From contig CM077651.1 in assembly GCA_039707465.1 (NCBI GenBank), forward strand, positions 21,697,019 to 21,761,018: a stretch of DNA of 64,000 nt, given 5' to 3'. The DNA is from Rhabdophis nuchalis (Eukaryota > Chordata > Lepidosauria > Squamata > Natricidae). The position numbers and the translations under genes are program-made. The notes under the pieces were generated by a model, which saw only the letters and a list, made by a program, of their open reading frames with translations, was not told the origin of the DNA and did no database searches. Below are positions 43,933 through 54,235 of the stretch, piece after piece (within the stretch, counting starts at the first letter, position 1; every line of letters begins with the position of its first letter).

Positions 43933-45180
43933 CTTCTGTGCCTCATGGAAATACCACATCTCAATTGTTTTCTAGAAAACCACATGGTTTATATGGACTT
44001 CAGAAATCAAACTTGATTTAAAGGAGTCTTAATTTTTATTCTCTAAAATGTGAATGGGAGACAGACTTAAAAAAGGCTAAAAACCAATGTGTGCTTTCAT
44101 TTAACTGGAATCAAAACACATAGAGGTGAATTGTAATGAATCTTATATTTCTCCTAAAGACCTTTGAGTGTATAAAATGTTTAAAAACCCAGATACCCAA
44201 ACATTGGCATTCCTTTTGACTTTGTATATCCAAGATTTCTCAAGATTCTTTTTATTCTAGATGATGATACAGCACAGTGTCATGTATAAACCGTTCATGA
44301 TTTAGTATTTGTAGCATTTTGTGCCCTCTCAGAATATTGTTTAGAAACCACAGCCATTATCTAGCAGAATGCTTACTACTTTGCTGTTTTATTAAACTGA
44401 TGTTAAATTGTTAAGTGTAACTTTTTATGCGCCAGCTAGCAAATTTTGAAACAGAACATATACATCTAAATCTGTTCAGGGATTTCTGCATGAAGAATGT
44501 GCTGTGTTGCAAATTCTTTTAGAGTCCTGGATGGCTAAGCAACATTTTCATTCTGGAAAGATTCTGCTTCATAACACAAAATTCTACAAGAGATTTTGAG
44601 ATTCTCTCTCTCTCTCTTTCTATTGCTGTCCTCTGAACTGCATATGGGTCACGCAGAAAGATAGCAATTCTAAAAATAAAAACAATCCTGCAAAACAGGA
44701 CAAATTCAGTGTTCAAGCCAAATCATTGTCCAGACCCAAACCCTGTAGAAGAGTTGTGGCAGCTTCTGAAGTGAGCATCTCATGGTAGAAAACCTTCAAA
44801 TATTACTCAAATGAAGCAGTTTGCCATGGAGAAATGCACAAATTCTGGTTGTAATTTTTTGCTTGTGGTATTCATTGGTTCAATGTCATCTCTAATGCAG
44901 TTGTATATATCTATAGGAAGTGAGTGTGGATGGATTGTGGAACATTTAAATTTCTGCTTAATGAATTATTAATGTATGTCGAATTTTAGAGAATGAATAA
45001 ATCTTGTTGGGATATATCCGATGTATTTTCCTAGCAAACTACGACAGTAGGGTCAAAAGAGATAGATGCTGGGAAATGTACTTAGGGAGATAAAATAATG
45101 ATTGTAAGCAATCATGGGAAAGCAGGTGAAGATCTGGTTGAAACATTACCTCAGAAATGGCAACCCAATTAAAACAGCGA
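43933..45180. other. Intron 1, no recognised feature
   Basis: AT-rich and repeat-poor, with a short (TC)n at 44605. Confidence 0.45.
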
Positions 45181-45187
45181 AGGAAAC

Positions 45188-45372
45188 AGCCTGCCGAGCC
45201 TCTGCCAGCAAAAACGGAGGCCATCCGCAGCCTTCTCAAGCTCCATTTTCACTGGCAAAGGGCTACAGGAGGCTTTCACAGCCAAAAACTGAGTCTAGGT
45301 GGGTCACACACAGGCCCATGGGCTCCCTTTTCACTGGCAGAGGGCTGCAGGAGGCTGGCATAGCCAAAAACA
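45188..45372 (+). repeat. Imperfect 83-bp tandem repeat
   Basis: CTCCATTTTCACTGGCAAAG at 45241 recurs as CTCCCTTTTCACTGGCAGAG at 45323, followed by matching GGCTRCAGGAGGCT and AGCCAAAAAC blocks. Confidence 0.75.
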
Positions 45373-45616
45373 AAGCATCAATGAGTGACTATAAATGTCT
45401 ATAAGGAGCAAACATTATTGTAGTGGGTATTGGACGGGAGTATGTAAATATACATTAAAATATTAAAGCAGTTTAAATTCAGTAATTATTTCCTAAATGA
45501 GTTTATACTGTAAAAGGAATCAATATGATAATTCAAAAAACATTTGAAGCTACATATATATATATATATATAAGACCTACATACCTATACCCATGAAAAT
45601 CTACGAATATATATAT

Positions 45617-45735
45617 TCGAAGCACCAGCCTGAAGATGATGAATGAGATTTCATCGAAACGTCGTGAAGATACTTCCAATTCTACGCGGGAGAAAACCCG
45701 AACAACCAAAGACCTACATACAAACACCCGCGAAA
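45617..45735 (+). mobile_element. Penelope-like element terminal fragment
   Basis: GAAGATGATGAATGAGATTTC and CATCGAAACGTCG translate as MMNEISSKRREDTSNSTREK. This is the C-terminal tail that follows the GIY-YIG domain in many vertebrate Penelope-like elements. TA repeats lie on both sides. Confidence 0.65.
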
Positions 45736-45769
45736 ACCTCAGAAAACATATATATATATATCAAGTGGA

Positions 45770-46048
45770 TATATTGTTACAGCTTCCTGTTAGGCCTATT
45801 CAAGGGAGGAGACAAACTTGTCATCCTTCTCTGTCCTTCGACTCAACCTAGAGACCATCCAGACAGAGACCTATTAAATTGCTGCTGTCTTTTTAGATAT
45901 GTGTTAAATTTCTTTAAGGGATGATTAATAATAATTAATTAAGAGACCAGGATGGATCCATTTCGGGCTCCTTAGCCCTCGTCAGCTGGCCATACTTTCC
46001 CTACATCCTGGTCTCTTAATTAATTATTATTAATCATCCCTTAAAGAA

Positions 46049-46051
<3 letters not shown>
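45770..46051 (-). repeat. tRNA-hammerhead family copy (first type)
   Basis: Matches the 15.9-16.1 kb array (GGAGGAGACAAACT, CAGACAGAGACC and AGAGACCAGGAT blocks). The tRNA-like part is replaced at 46004 by an inverted copy of 45908-45953, giving a hairpin with arms of about 46 bp. Confidence 0.7.
45945..45991 (-). ncRNA. Predicted type I hammerhead ribozyme
   Basis: Minus strand: GGCCAG, CTGACGA (CUGANGA with N=C), stem II GGGCT-AAGG-AGCCC, GAAA, stem III ATGGATCCAT, C, CTGGTC, with outer AAG/CTT pairs. Stems II and III differ from the 16-kb copies by changes that keep pairing. Confidence 0.87.

Positions 46052-46127
<76 letters not shown>
46052..46127 (+). repeat. (AT)n microsatellite
   Basis: About 38 AT units between a hammerhead repeat and a Penelope fragment. 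Confidence 0.96.
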
Positions 46128-46134
<7 letters not shown>

Positions 46135-46738
46135 CAACGTTTCGACAAGATCTCACTTGTCATCATCAGGCAGGCTTGTGTCTGTGAGTGTGACTGCGGA
46201 GGCATCGCCCCTCTTTAAATCTTGGTGGGGGGGGTGGAGTGCTGACTATTGTTGTGAGTGGGTTGATTGGCTGTGCAGTTGCATCGTGACTGGTAGATTG
46301 ATGCTGATTGGTCTCATTTGTATGTTTCTCCTTGTTTTGAATTTCAACGGCTTGGCTGGAGGGTGGGGCTCGTCTGCTGGTCAATGCTGGCTTCCAGATA
46401 TCTGGTAGGTGGGAGGTATCATCACGTCTGTTCATGCTGCTAGATTGTTTCTCTATTTCAATGGCTTCTCTGATTATTCTCCTGTTGAGCTGTTCCGCCT
46501 TGGAGATCATTTTAGTTCCTTGAAAGTCAATGTCATGTCCTGTAGTTTTGAAATGTTGATAGAGAGATGAGGTATTAAGATGATTTTTTAAAGCATTTTT
46601 ATGTTCAGCAATACGTGCACTAATCCTTCTGTTGGTTTGTCCTATGTAAGTGGCAGGGCAGCTTTTACATGGAATTTTGTAGACTCCTTGGTTTTCTAGC
46701 TGGATCTTGTCTTTTGTGTATATATGTAAATGTTTCAC
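46128..46738 (-). mobile_element. Penelope-like element fragment with GIY-YIG endonuclease domain
   Basis: The minus-strand frame 46166-46738 (190 codons) reads GVYKIPCKSCPATYIGQTNR, then RISARIAEHKNALKNHLN and TTGHDIDFQGTKMISKAEQL. This is the GIY-YIG nuclease of Penelope-like retroelements, with the CxxC insert, the YIG motif, the conserved Arg and the Glu of AEH. The reverse transcriptase domain, expected upstream, is missing: the fragment ends at 46738 against a hammerhead repeat. The 3' part contains a CTGATGA...GAAA segment (46140-46169) that resembles the hammerhead reported in Penelope elements, with one extra base. Confidence 0.9.
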
Positions 46739-46915
46739 AACAACCTGTTATTAGGTAGGCCCCAATTAAGGGAGGAGACATACTGTTTCCTTTCCTGCCT
46801 TTCAGCTCATCACCAGAGACCATCTAGACAGCAAGCCAAGAATTATGTTGTGTAATTTTTTTTTATATGTGTGTTAGTTTTATGAGCTGATCAGCTCATA
46901 AAACTAACATATGTA
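46739..46915. repeat. Second-type hammerhead-family repeat (body only)
   Basis: Shares AATTAAGGGAGGAGACATAC and CATCACCAGAGACCATCTAG with 16320-16480. It ends in the palindrome TTTTATGAGCTGATCAGCTC (continuing symmetrically). No ribozyme core is present in this piece. Confidence 0.65.
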
Positions 46916-46919
46916 TATT

Positions 46920-46982
46920 TATATATATGTGTGTGTATGTGTGTGTTTGTGCGTGTTTGTGTGTGTGTGTGTGTGTGTGTAT
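46920..46982 (+). repeat. (TG)n microsatellite
   Basis: GT-rich dinucleotide run between two hammerhead-family pieces. Confidence 0.93.
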
Positions 46983-47152
46983 GTCACAACACCCTGGTAA
47001 GCCCCAATTAAGGGAGGAAGCATACTGCTTTCCTTTTCTGCCTTTTGGCTAATCACCAGAGACCATCCAGACAGGTTTTGAGCTGATAAATAATTGGGGC
47101 TTACCAGGGTGTTGTGACACAAGCATATACTTATTCCCCATGTCTCAGCTGA

Positions 47153-47222
47153 TGAGGATAGCACCAGTGGTCTAGTGACAATTACAACTGCCTCACATGT
47201 GATACTTCCCTGGTTCGAATCC
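47153..47222 (+). other. tRNA-like segment upstream of hammerhead
   Basis: AGCACCAGTGGTCTAGTGAC resembles a tRNA 5' end with A box, and CTGGTTCGAATCCCAG carries a B box. A G appears deleted from the T-stem. It is a candidate pol III promoter for the downstream ribozyme and not a functional tRNA. Confidence 0.6.
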
Positions 47223-47234
47223 CAGTAAAGGTAT

Positions 47235-47281
47235 GGCTAGCTGATGAGAGCTAAATAACTCGAAATAGATCTAGCCTACTC
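47235..47281 (+). ncRNA. Degenerate hammerhead motif
   Basis: CTGATGA and GAAA are intact, but stem II has a mismatch (GAGCT/AACTC), the base before the cleavage site is G instead of U, and stem I is mispaired (GGCTAG/CTACTC). Predicted inactive. Confidence 0.7.
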
Positions 47282-47339
47282 TCCCTTGTTTATTTATTTA
47301 TCAGCTCAAAACCTAACACACACACACACACATATCACC

Positions 47340-48690
47340 ATAAATAAATGGTGGTATAAATTTTAAGTGAATTTAATACTTGTTAAAATCTATTGCCTTC
47401 TGTATTGGTGACCCATTATTTGTTACTGCTGAGCTTTTTGGAAATTGCTTCTATTTTCTTTTGTGTGTCTCCTTTGTTGGCAGCTATACTCAAGAGAATG
47501 TTTCAAACTTCTCCTGTTACATATTCATTAATGGAATTTTAAACCATTGTCAAAAGTGTATTTTGGCCACTGAACCCAATTACCACACATATAAAACTTC
47601 TTCCAATTAAGGAAAAATATTGACACACATAAAACATGCAGATTTAAAGTATTCAAGTAATTTCTTAGGGGAATAGCAAAAATAATTATCTAATTATCTT
47701 AGCTGGGGGAAATTAGTAATTCAATTCAAAACTTACAAAGAACAAATTGCAAAGTCAAAAAGAGGAAAAGGCAACATTTACCCCTACTTCTTGGGGACTG
47801 GAAGTGAGATCAGCCTCTCATTTGGAGGCTGAAATTCTTCCTGGAGATGGAAGAGATAGTTTAAAAAGTTATATTCCTAAAAAGTCCCATCGGACAAGTC
47901 TAGAGGGTTCCTGTATAGGAGAGGAAGACTGAAGCCACTTCACAAAATAAAGATAACAAGGATCAAGAGGATTTTGGCTGGTCTAAACTGATAAGAGTTG
48001 TTTTTCCATGAGCTGTAGAAATCAACTTGCTGGGGTGTGCAAGATTTCCATGAAAGCAATGCTATGGGAATTTCTTCTATAATTCTAAGAATTTTTCTGG
48101 GTTGTGAGGGAGAACAGTTAGGGATTTATGGGATGTTCATGTCTGCATAACCAAAATTTGGAGGTTGTATGAAAGAAATAGATAAGTTAAAATCACCAGT
48201 CACCCTACCAGATCTCTTCTTGGGCTATTCCACCTTATCTGCCTTTGTTCTAATTGTGGCACATTATAGGTGTGACTATTTCCCCCAAGTGAAAGAGTTC
48301 CACCCACTCATAAATTTCTGCAGCTAAAACCTAAGCTATAGATGGAACAAATGAGGGAATTCTTCTTCCCTAGGAATACACACACACATGCACACACACA
48401 AACACACACACGGACACTGGTCTGCTTCTCCCTTTTAACCAGAATTACTAGGTTCCAAATGGATATGCCGTATATGCTGCTACTACCAAAGACACAAAAT
48501 TGGAACTTCAATGAATGAATGATTTTTATTTTAATAATGGCAATAAAATGAGGTTATAAATATTAGTTTACCTGCTTCAAATTACATGAGGTAAGTTGTC
48601 TATGAGGCTAGCAATCATGAATCCATGCAATCAAAGTTATAGACCAAGATGGGAATAGATCTGCAACTAAGTAAAAAGAAGCATTAAAAG
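47340..48690. other. Intron 1, no recognised feature
   Basis: Includes a short (CA)n at 48378-48410. Nothing else is recognised. Confidence 0.45.
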
Positions 48691-48721
48691 GAAATAAAGA
48701 TTCTCTCCTGCTATATTTTCC

Positions 48722-49077
48722 CTGTTATTTCACATACTAGTATTCCAATATTTGAGGGGCTGCCACAAAGAAGAGGGGAGCAACTTATTTTCGAAAGCAC
48801 CAGAAGGCAAGAATAGAAACAATGGATGGAAACTAATCAAGGAGAGAAGCATCCTTGAATTAAGGAGAAATTCCCTAACAGTGAGAACAAGAACAATTAA
48901 CATGTAGAATAGCTTGCCTTCAGAAGTTGTAGGTGCTTCATCAGTGGAGATTTTTAAGAAAAAACTGGCTGGATGGTCATCTATCTGAAATGGTATAGAG
49001 TCTCCTGATTGAGCAGAGGGTTGGACTAGAAGACCTCCAGGTTCCCTTCCAGCTCTATTCTGATTGATTGATAGTTT
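48722..49077 (+). mobile_element. CR1 LINE 3' end (donor copy)
   Basis: CR1 words TATTTGAGGGGCTGCCACAA, GGAGAAATTCCCTAACAGTG and GGGTTGGACTAGAAGACCTC, with a TGATTGATTGAT tail. Confidence 0.88.
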
Positions 49078-49585
49078 TCCCAGGATTTTGGGGGCGTTTG
49101 ACCAGACCTAAGTCAGAAGAATGCACTTCTTGGCAGAGCTTTAAAACATTTCCGATTCAAACATGAAAATATACGTACTTCAGAGCATTTGGAGGCAAAC
49201 CTACATCACCATCAACCGGTCAAACAAATATTTCCCTAAATGAAGACGATACCTCAAGGAAAGTCACATAATCAAGGCCATTGGGTTTGCTAACACAGGG
49301 GTCTCCAACCTTTGCAACTTTAAGTCTGAAGGACTTCAGCTCCCAGAATTCTCCAGCCAGCTTCGTTTTGATTACCGTATTTGACTTTTTAGTTGGGAAA
49401 CCCATTCTTGACCCCAATTATTGATGCCGCTAATATGATAAAACTGATTATCCAGTTGTTTTGTTGCAGAGATGCTTATCCCACTCAGCAAAACTTTTAA
49501 TTAAAATTCCAGTTCATTCTTTACTCCAGAAAAAGTAACTTACCTGCAGAAATGAAAGTAATAGAGGGAGATGGCTCGTGCAGAG
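49078..49585. other. Intron 1 unique sequence with a half MITE
   Basis: Only the half MITE at 49296-49358 is recognised here. Confidence 0.45.
49296..49358. mobile_element. Half of a palindromic hAT-like MITE
   Basis: CAGGGGTCTCCAACCTTTGC to TTCTCCAGCC, stopping at the palindrome centre exactly as the copy at 15468 does. Confidence 0.75.
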
Positions 49586-49987
49586 CACCGTTTTTTAACT
49601 AGGATTGGTCTTGGTACTTTTTGATTACAGTCGAGATTCTCTCCTGCTATATTTTCCCTGTTATTTCACATACTAGTATTCCAATATTTGAGGGGCTGCC
49701 ACAAAGAAGAGGGGAGCAACTTATTTTTGAAAGCACCAGAAGGCAAGAATAGAAACAATGGATGGAAACTAATCAAGGAGAGAAGCAACCTTGAATTAAG
49801 CAGAAATTCCCTAACAGTGAGAACAAGAACAATTAACATGTAGAATAGCTTGCCTTCAGAAGTTGTAGGTGCTTCATCACTGGAGATTTTTAAGAAAAAA
49901 CTGGATGGTCATCTATCTGAAATGGTATAGAGTCTCACCGTTTTTTAACTAGGATTGGTCTTGGTACTTTTTGATTACAGTCGAGAT
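49586..49987 (+). repeat. Copied CR1 segment between 52-bp direct repeats
   Basis: 49634-49936 copies 48698-49004 with four substitutions and one 4-bp gap. The flanks 49586-49637 and 49936-49987 are identical 52-bp sequences. The copied block includes non-CR1 sequence left of the donor element, so this is not a retrotransposition of its own. Confidence 0.92.
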
Positions 49988-50204
49988 AGGATTTTTTTTT
50001 AAAGCAGCCCAAGCCTGACATTTAAATCTATTTTTACAACATTATCAGAAAGGAATTACTCTGAATCATTGCATCAGAAGAAATTCCTCAGGAGGAGCAA
50101 AGATACTCAGTGTTTCCTAGATTAAGTAAGGTAAGTATTTGCCTGGAAAGAAATCCCATTCAATTTGACACAACTTATTTCTGAGTAGGTATGTATAAGT
50201 GATT
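49988..50204. other. No recognised feature
   Basis: Short unique stretch. Confidence 0.4.
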
Positions 50205-50684
50205 TTTTATGTTTATGTTTATTGGATTTGTATCCCGCCCTATCTCCCCGAAGGGACTCAGGGCGGCGCACAGGCAAAGATTAAAAACAATACAAAATAC
50301 AATATAACTACTATAAAAATATATTAAATTTAAACCCGTGCTAAAAACATCTTAAAAAATCATCTAAAAACCCTTAATAAAATCCCCACAATTTGTTAAT
50401 AAAGTCTAAGCCAGGCCAGCCAGATGGAAAAAATGAGTTTTAAGCTCCCGGCGGAAGAGGTGCAGGTCCGTGATGGTGCGAATGTTGGGAGGTAGGTCGT
50501 TCCAGAGAGCCAGACCCACCACAGAGAAGGCCCTTCCCCTGGGGGTCACCAGCCGGCATTGACCAGCAGACAGCACCCTGTGCGAGCGGACAGGACGGAG
50601 GGAGGTGTGTGGTAGGAGGCGGTCTCGCAAATACCCAGGTCCCATGCCATGGAGCGCTTTAAAGATGGTTATCAATACCTTGAT
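50205..50684 (-). mobile_element. CR1/L2-like LINE 3' end
   Basis: The minus frame 50406-50675 reads MITIFKALHGMGPGYLRDRL, RPVRSHRVLSAGQCRLVTPR and WNDLPPNIRTITDLHLFRRE. The 3'UTR has ACTCAGGGCGGCGCACAGG. Confidence 0.92.
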
Positions 50685-51114
50685 TGTAGAAACTCCCTTT
50701 GATTTAGAAGTCCAAGACAGATTTCCCTGTAATAAAATTCATGCATATAATATCCCCTTTCAAATAAGGCCATGCTCAGAAGCATTCTGCATAAGCTGCT
50801 AAAATAATAAATAGAAAGTAGATAGCAATAATCTCCATATCACAGCCACTCCTTTCATGAAAGCGCATTCATACTTTGGAAAGGAATACAAGTGATTTTG
50901 CTCAGCATCGGCTTTATTTTTCATTCAGTTGTAAAGTGGCTATGCCCACCACAGTTAATTCACTAACTTTGCCACTACGTAATAGCTTCTTACCTTGAGA
51001 TGTGATTATATGGAATGCCAAATTTTTCAACTTTCAATTTCCACAGCTTAGGGGTGGCCAAAAGTAGTGACATGTTTTGAGGTTTGTAAAGATTAAATAA
51101 TTTAGATGTTAGTT
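50685..51114. other. No recognised feature
   Basis: No signal is recognised. Confidence 0.4.
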
Positions 51115-51177
51115 GGTTTAGTTAGTTTATTCGATTTGTATACCGCCCTATCTCCCAAAAAGGGACTCAGATGTGTG
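51115..51177 (-). mobile_element. LINE 3' tail remnant
   Basis: TTCGATTTGTATACCGCCCT followed by CTCCCAAAAAGGGACTCAG, the last bases of a CR1/L2-like 3'UTR. Confidence 0.65.
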
Positions 51178-51320
51178 TTGTAACTACATAAATATCATAA
51201 CTTTTTAAACATTTTGTTTGTTTCATCACACCGGCCAGAGCATTTTGTAGAGTTTCCTGTTCATTTCTTTCAGTTTTTCTTATTATTTTACCACCTGCCA
51301 ATGAAACTCTGATGTGGTAA

Positions 51321-51673
51321 AGCTAAAAGTTGCCGTTGCACATATGTGCTAGTTGTTCCCAACTCTAGGGGGCGGTGCTCATCTCCCTTTCAAAGCCGAA
51401 GAGCCAGTGCTGTCTGAAGACGTCTCTGTGGTCATGTGGCCGGCATGACGAAACAATGAAGGCGCACAGAAAGCTGTTACCTTCCCATCAAAGGTGGTTC
51501 CTATTTTTCTACTTGCATTTTTACAAGCTTTCGAACTGCTAGGTTGGCAAAAAGTTGGGACAAGTAGCAGGAGCTCACTCAGTTACGCGGTGCTAGGGAT
51601 TCGAACCACTGAACTGCCCACCTTTCTGGTCAACAAACCCAATGTCTTAGCCACTGAGCCACCATGTCCCTTT
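51321..51673 (-). mobile_element. Sauria-type SINE with target duplication
   Basis: The minus-strand element is flanked by ACTCTGATGTGGTAA at 51306-51320 and 51674-51688, a perfect 15-bp duplication as made by LINE machinery. Head, B box (GGTTCGAATCCC), body and CATATGTGCAACGGCAAC tail are all present. Confidence 0.95.
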
Positions 51674-51689
51674 ACTCTGATGTGGTAAG

Positions 51690-52690
51690 AAACCCCTTTT
51701 GATTGCTCAAAAAACCATTGGATGGATCCGTGATGACATGTTCTATGTATCCAGGTATGCCCAGTGAGTTTAACGTTCCTCCCATTGTCAGGTGTTCTTT
51801 ATCTTTTTTAAAGACCTGGCTGAGTGTGACTTAAAACACTGTCTCATATTGACCGGGCTTTGATATTTGAATAATATTACTAACAATTGCAATTGCTTGG
51901 GTTAAAACTTCCTGCTTTTCCTCATATGAACAAGGTTATGATGTTTACACAATGTTTGCCCTAGCTATTGACATGATTAAGTGTGTCATTCAAACCCAGC
52001 CGTGTTGTAGCTTCAGTGGTAAGTTTAGCGTAACATGAGTAATGAAGTGTGATTCAGCTGTAATTGGGTGTAAGAGAACTATATCTGCCATTTCTCTTCA
52101 GGTCAAGTTGTCTTCACACATTAAGTTCTGAGCACCGGCAGTAAAATCCTATCAGTAATTCACTCCTTTTAAAATAGGATGTATTGGCTGTAATTTTCAT
52201 TACATTGTTGGAGACTTTGAGTATTGTCACCCAGCAATATGCCTCGAGTGTGTTTTGAATTTTTTCAAAGAAGTATCATTAAAAAAAGTAAAACTATGTT
52301 TTCCACAAATTGATTGGCATTATTTACAAGTATGTTGAGATTTCCAAACTGCCATATCTTGGCTACATCTCTGGCAATCAATATTACATTGAATCGAAAA
52401 TCATGAAGCTAAAATAATCTTAATTTTTATTGCAGTAGCAAAATGAATGGCAGTTTGTCTTCTAATAGTGCAGACAAACTACTGCTCATCTTAGCTCTAT
52501 CTGAAGGACCATTCTGAAGTTACAACGTTATTTATCATTTGTTCAATATATTTAACAAGAAAGAAACATTTCTCTTGGCTGCCTAGCAAATTTCATCATC
52601 CTACTCAGTCTCTTGAAAATGTATTTATTTTTTTTATCTCGCCTTTATTATTTTTATTAGTAATTCAAGGAAGAGAATGTACATATTACT
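51690..52690. other. Repeat-poor intron block
   Basis: AT-rich with no repeat signature. Candidate for conserved non-coding sequence, but nothing in the sequence alone proves it. Confidence 0.4.
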
Positions 52691-52940
52691 CCTTCCTCTT
52701 CCTATTTTTCCCATAAGAAAATAACGGTTGGAAGGGATCCTGGAGGTTTTGTGATCCCAATCCCCTGCTCAAGCAGGAAATCTATATCATTTCAGACAAA
52801 TGGTTGTCCAGTCAAGTCTCTTTTTGAAAGCCTCCAGTAATGGAGCACCTACAACTCCTGCAAGCATGTCATTCCACACAGATTAATTGTTCTGTCAGGA
52901 AATTTTCCTTAGTTCTAGGTTGCTTATCTCCTTGATTATG
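52690..52940 (-). mobile_element. Older CR1 LINE 3' end
   Basis: GGTTGGAAGGGATCCTGGAG, CCCCTGCTCAAGCAGGAAAT and TGGAGCACCTACAACTCCTG are CR1 3' words on the minus strand. Confidence 0.85.
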
Positions 52941-52949
52941 AGATGGGTT

Positions 52950-53036
52950 TTTTCTTTGAAGACATTTTGCTTCTCATCCAAAAAGCTGAGGACGCTTCTT
53001 GGATGAGTAGTGAAACGTCTTCAAAGAAAAAACCAG
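52950..53036. repeat. Short imperfect inverted repeat
   Basis: TTTTTTCTTTGAAGACATTT and the later ACGTCTTCAAAGAAAAAAC pair, with TCATCCAAAAAGC and GCTTCTTGGATGA inside. Confidence 0.7.
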
Positions 53037-53424
53037 AAAGTCCAGCTGCCTCTTGAAAAAGCACCTTTGGGGGCAAAGAAGCACTTTTGAATGTGAGTGT
53101 GTATAGGAATGTAAACATTATTATTCTATAATGTTTCACACTACAAGAGCAACCATACCTGTATTAGAGTTTAGGCAGAATGGATCTTAATAGAATATGA
53201 TCACATTGAACTTGCCCAGGGAATCCGTGGAATGGAACTGCATGGGTTAGTTCTAATGTTAAGAACATTAGAACATTAAGCTGGTCTCGCTTAATGCTTA
53301 GATCGGATTATTATATATAGCTCCTGCCACATTCGTAAATGGACGTTGGGTTTTTAGTGGGAATTTTAGCACAGGCCCTTAATTTAATTCTTTTTATTCA
53401 TATTTATTGTATTGTATACTATTT

Positions 53425-53515
53425 ATTGGTTTTAATTTCCTGTGCACCGCCCTGGGTCCGTTTCGATGGAGAAGGCGCGGTATATAAATCGAATGAAATG
53501 AAATGAAATGAAATA
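53425..53515 (+). mobile_element. LINE 3' tail with (GAAAT)n
   Basis: TTCCTGTGCACCGCCCTGGG, then GGCGCGGTATATAAATCG and (GAAAT)4. Confidence 0.75.
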
Positions 53516-54233
53516 ATGTGCCTAACAGCTGCATCTTTGCATAGGAGAAAAACACATGGGAATAAATATCTACAGATTGGGGAATTGATGGAACTACAGT
53601 ATTATTTTATTTCACATGTCCTTTCGCAGAGAGATAATAACTAAATGTTTTTGTTATCCAGAGCTATAGGTAGAACACACTATTTTTATAATGACGGTAG
53701 AGGTATCTAAAAGGCATCTGAATTTCAGGATGAAACTGTCATAGTTATATAGTTCCACAATCTCCATGGGAATTGTGTTCTTAGTAGCTAACAAATGTCT
53801 AGAGAATTAATGTCCCTCTTGATTTTGTTCAACTACCATTCCTATCAGCCTTAATCAGAGTTGACAGTGATCAGCAATAGTGGAAGATACAGACCAACAC
53901 AATCTGGATGACTGCAAATCCTTCTCCCAATTATATTAAACAGCATACTGCTATATTACCTAAGAGACCTGGAAAAGCTGTATATTGTTTTGTAACAAAG
54001 GGGAGATTGTGTTGATGTTAGCATTTATCCAAGTGAGGCTTCGCTGCTTCATATATAAAGATCACAAGTTGTTCCATATTATCCTGAAAGAAGCATATGG
54101 AAATGAGATGTATCTTATCAGCTGTGTTCATATACTTTGTCCAATAACATCTGACTCAGAGCGTTGATAATTTATGTAAAAACACCATTTTGTATTTCAG
54201 GATTAGTTTAAATTGTCCTTCTCACAAGGAATA
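53516..54233. other. No recognised feature
   Basis: AT-rich unique sequence. Confidence 0.4.
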
Positions 54234-54235
54234 TA

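Larger units (their letters stand above)
46983..47330 (+). repeat. Second-type tRNA-hammerhead repeat
   Basis: Left half 46983-47079 carries the body, and its CACAACACCCTGGTAAGCCC end recurs inverted at 47096-47121. Then follow the tRNA-like segment (47153-47222), the hammerhead (47235-47281) and TTATTTATTTATCAGCTCAA. Same order as the plus-strand half at 16663-16760. Confidence 0.7.

Noticed and set aside
47153..47222. A functional tRNA gene
   Set aside because: A and B boxes are recognisable, but the T-stem has a deletion and no acceptor stem closes. It is better read as the tRNA-like head of a repeat.
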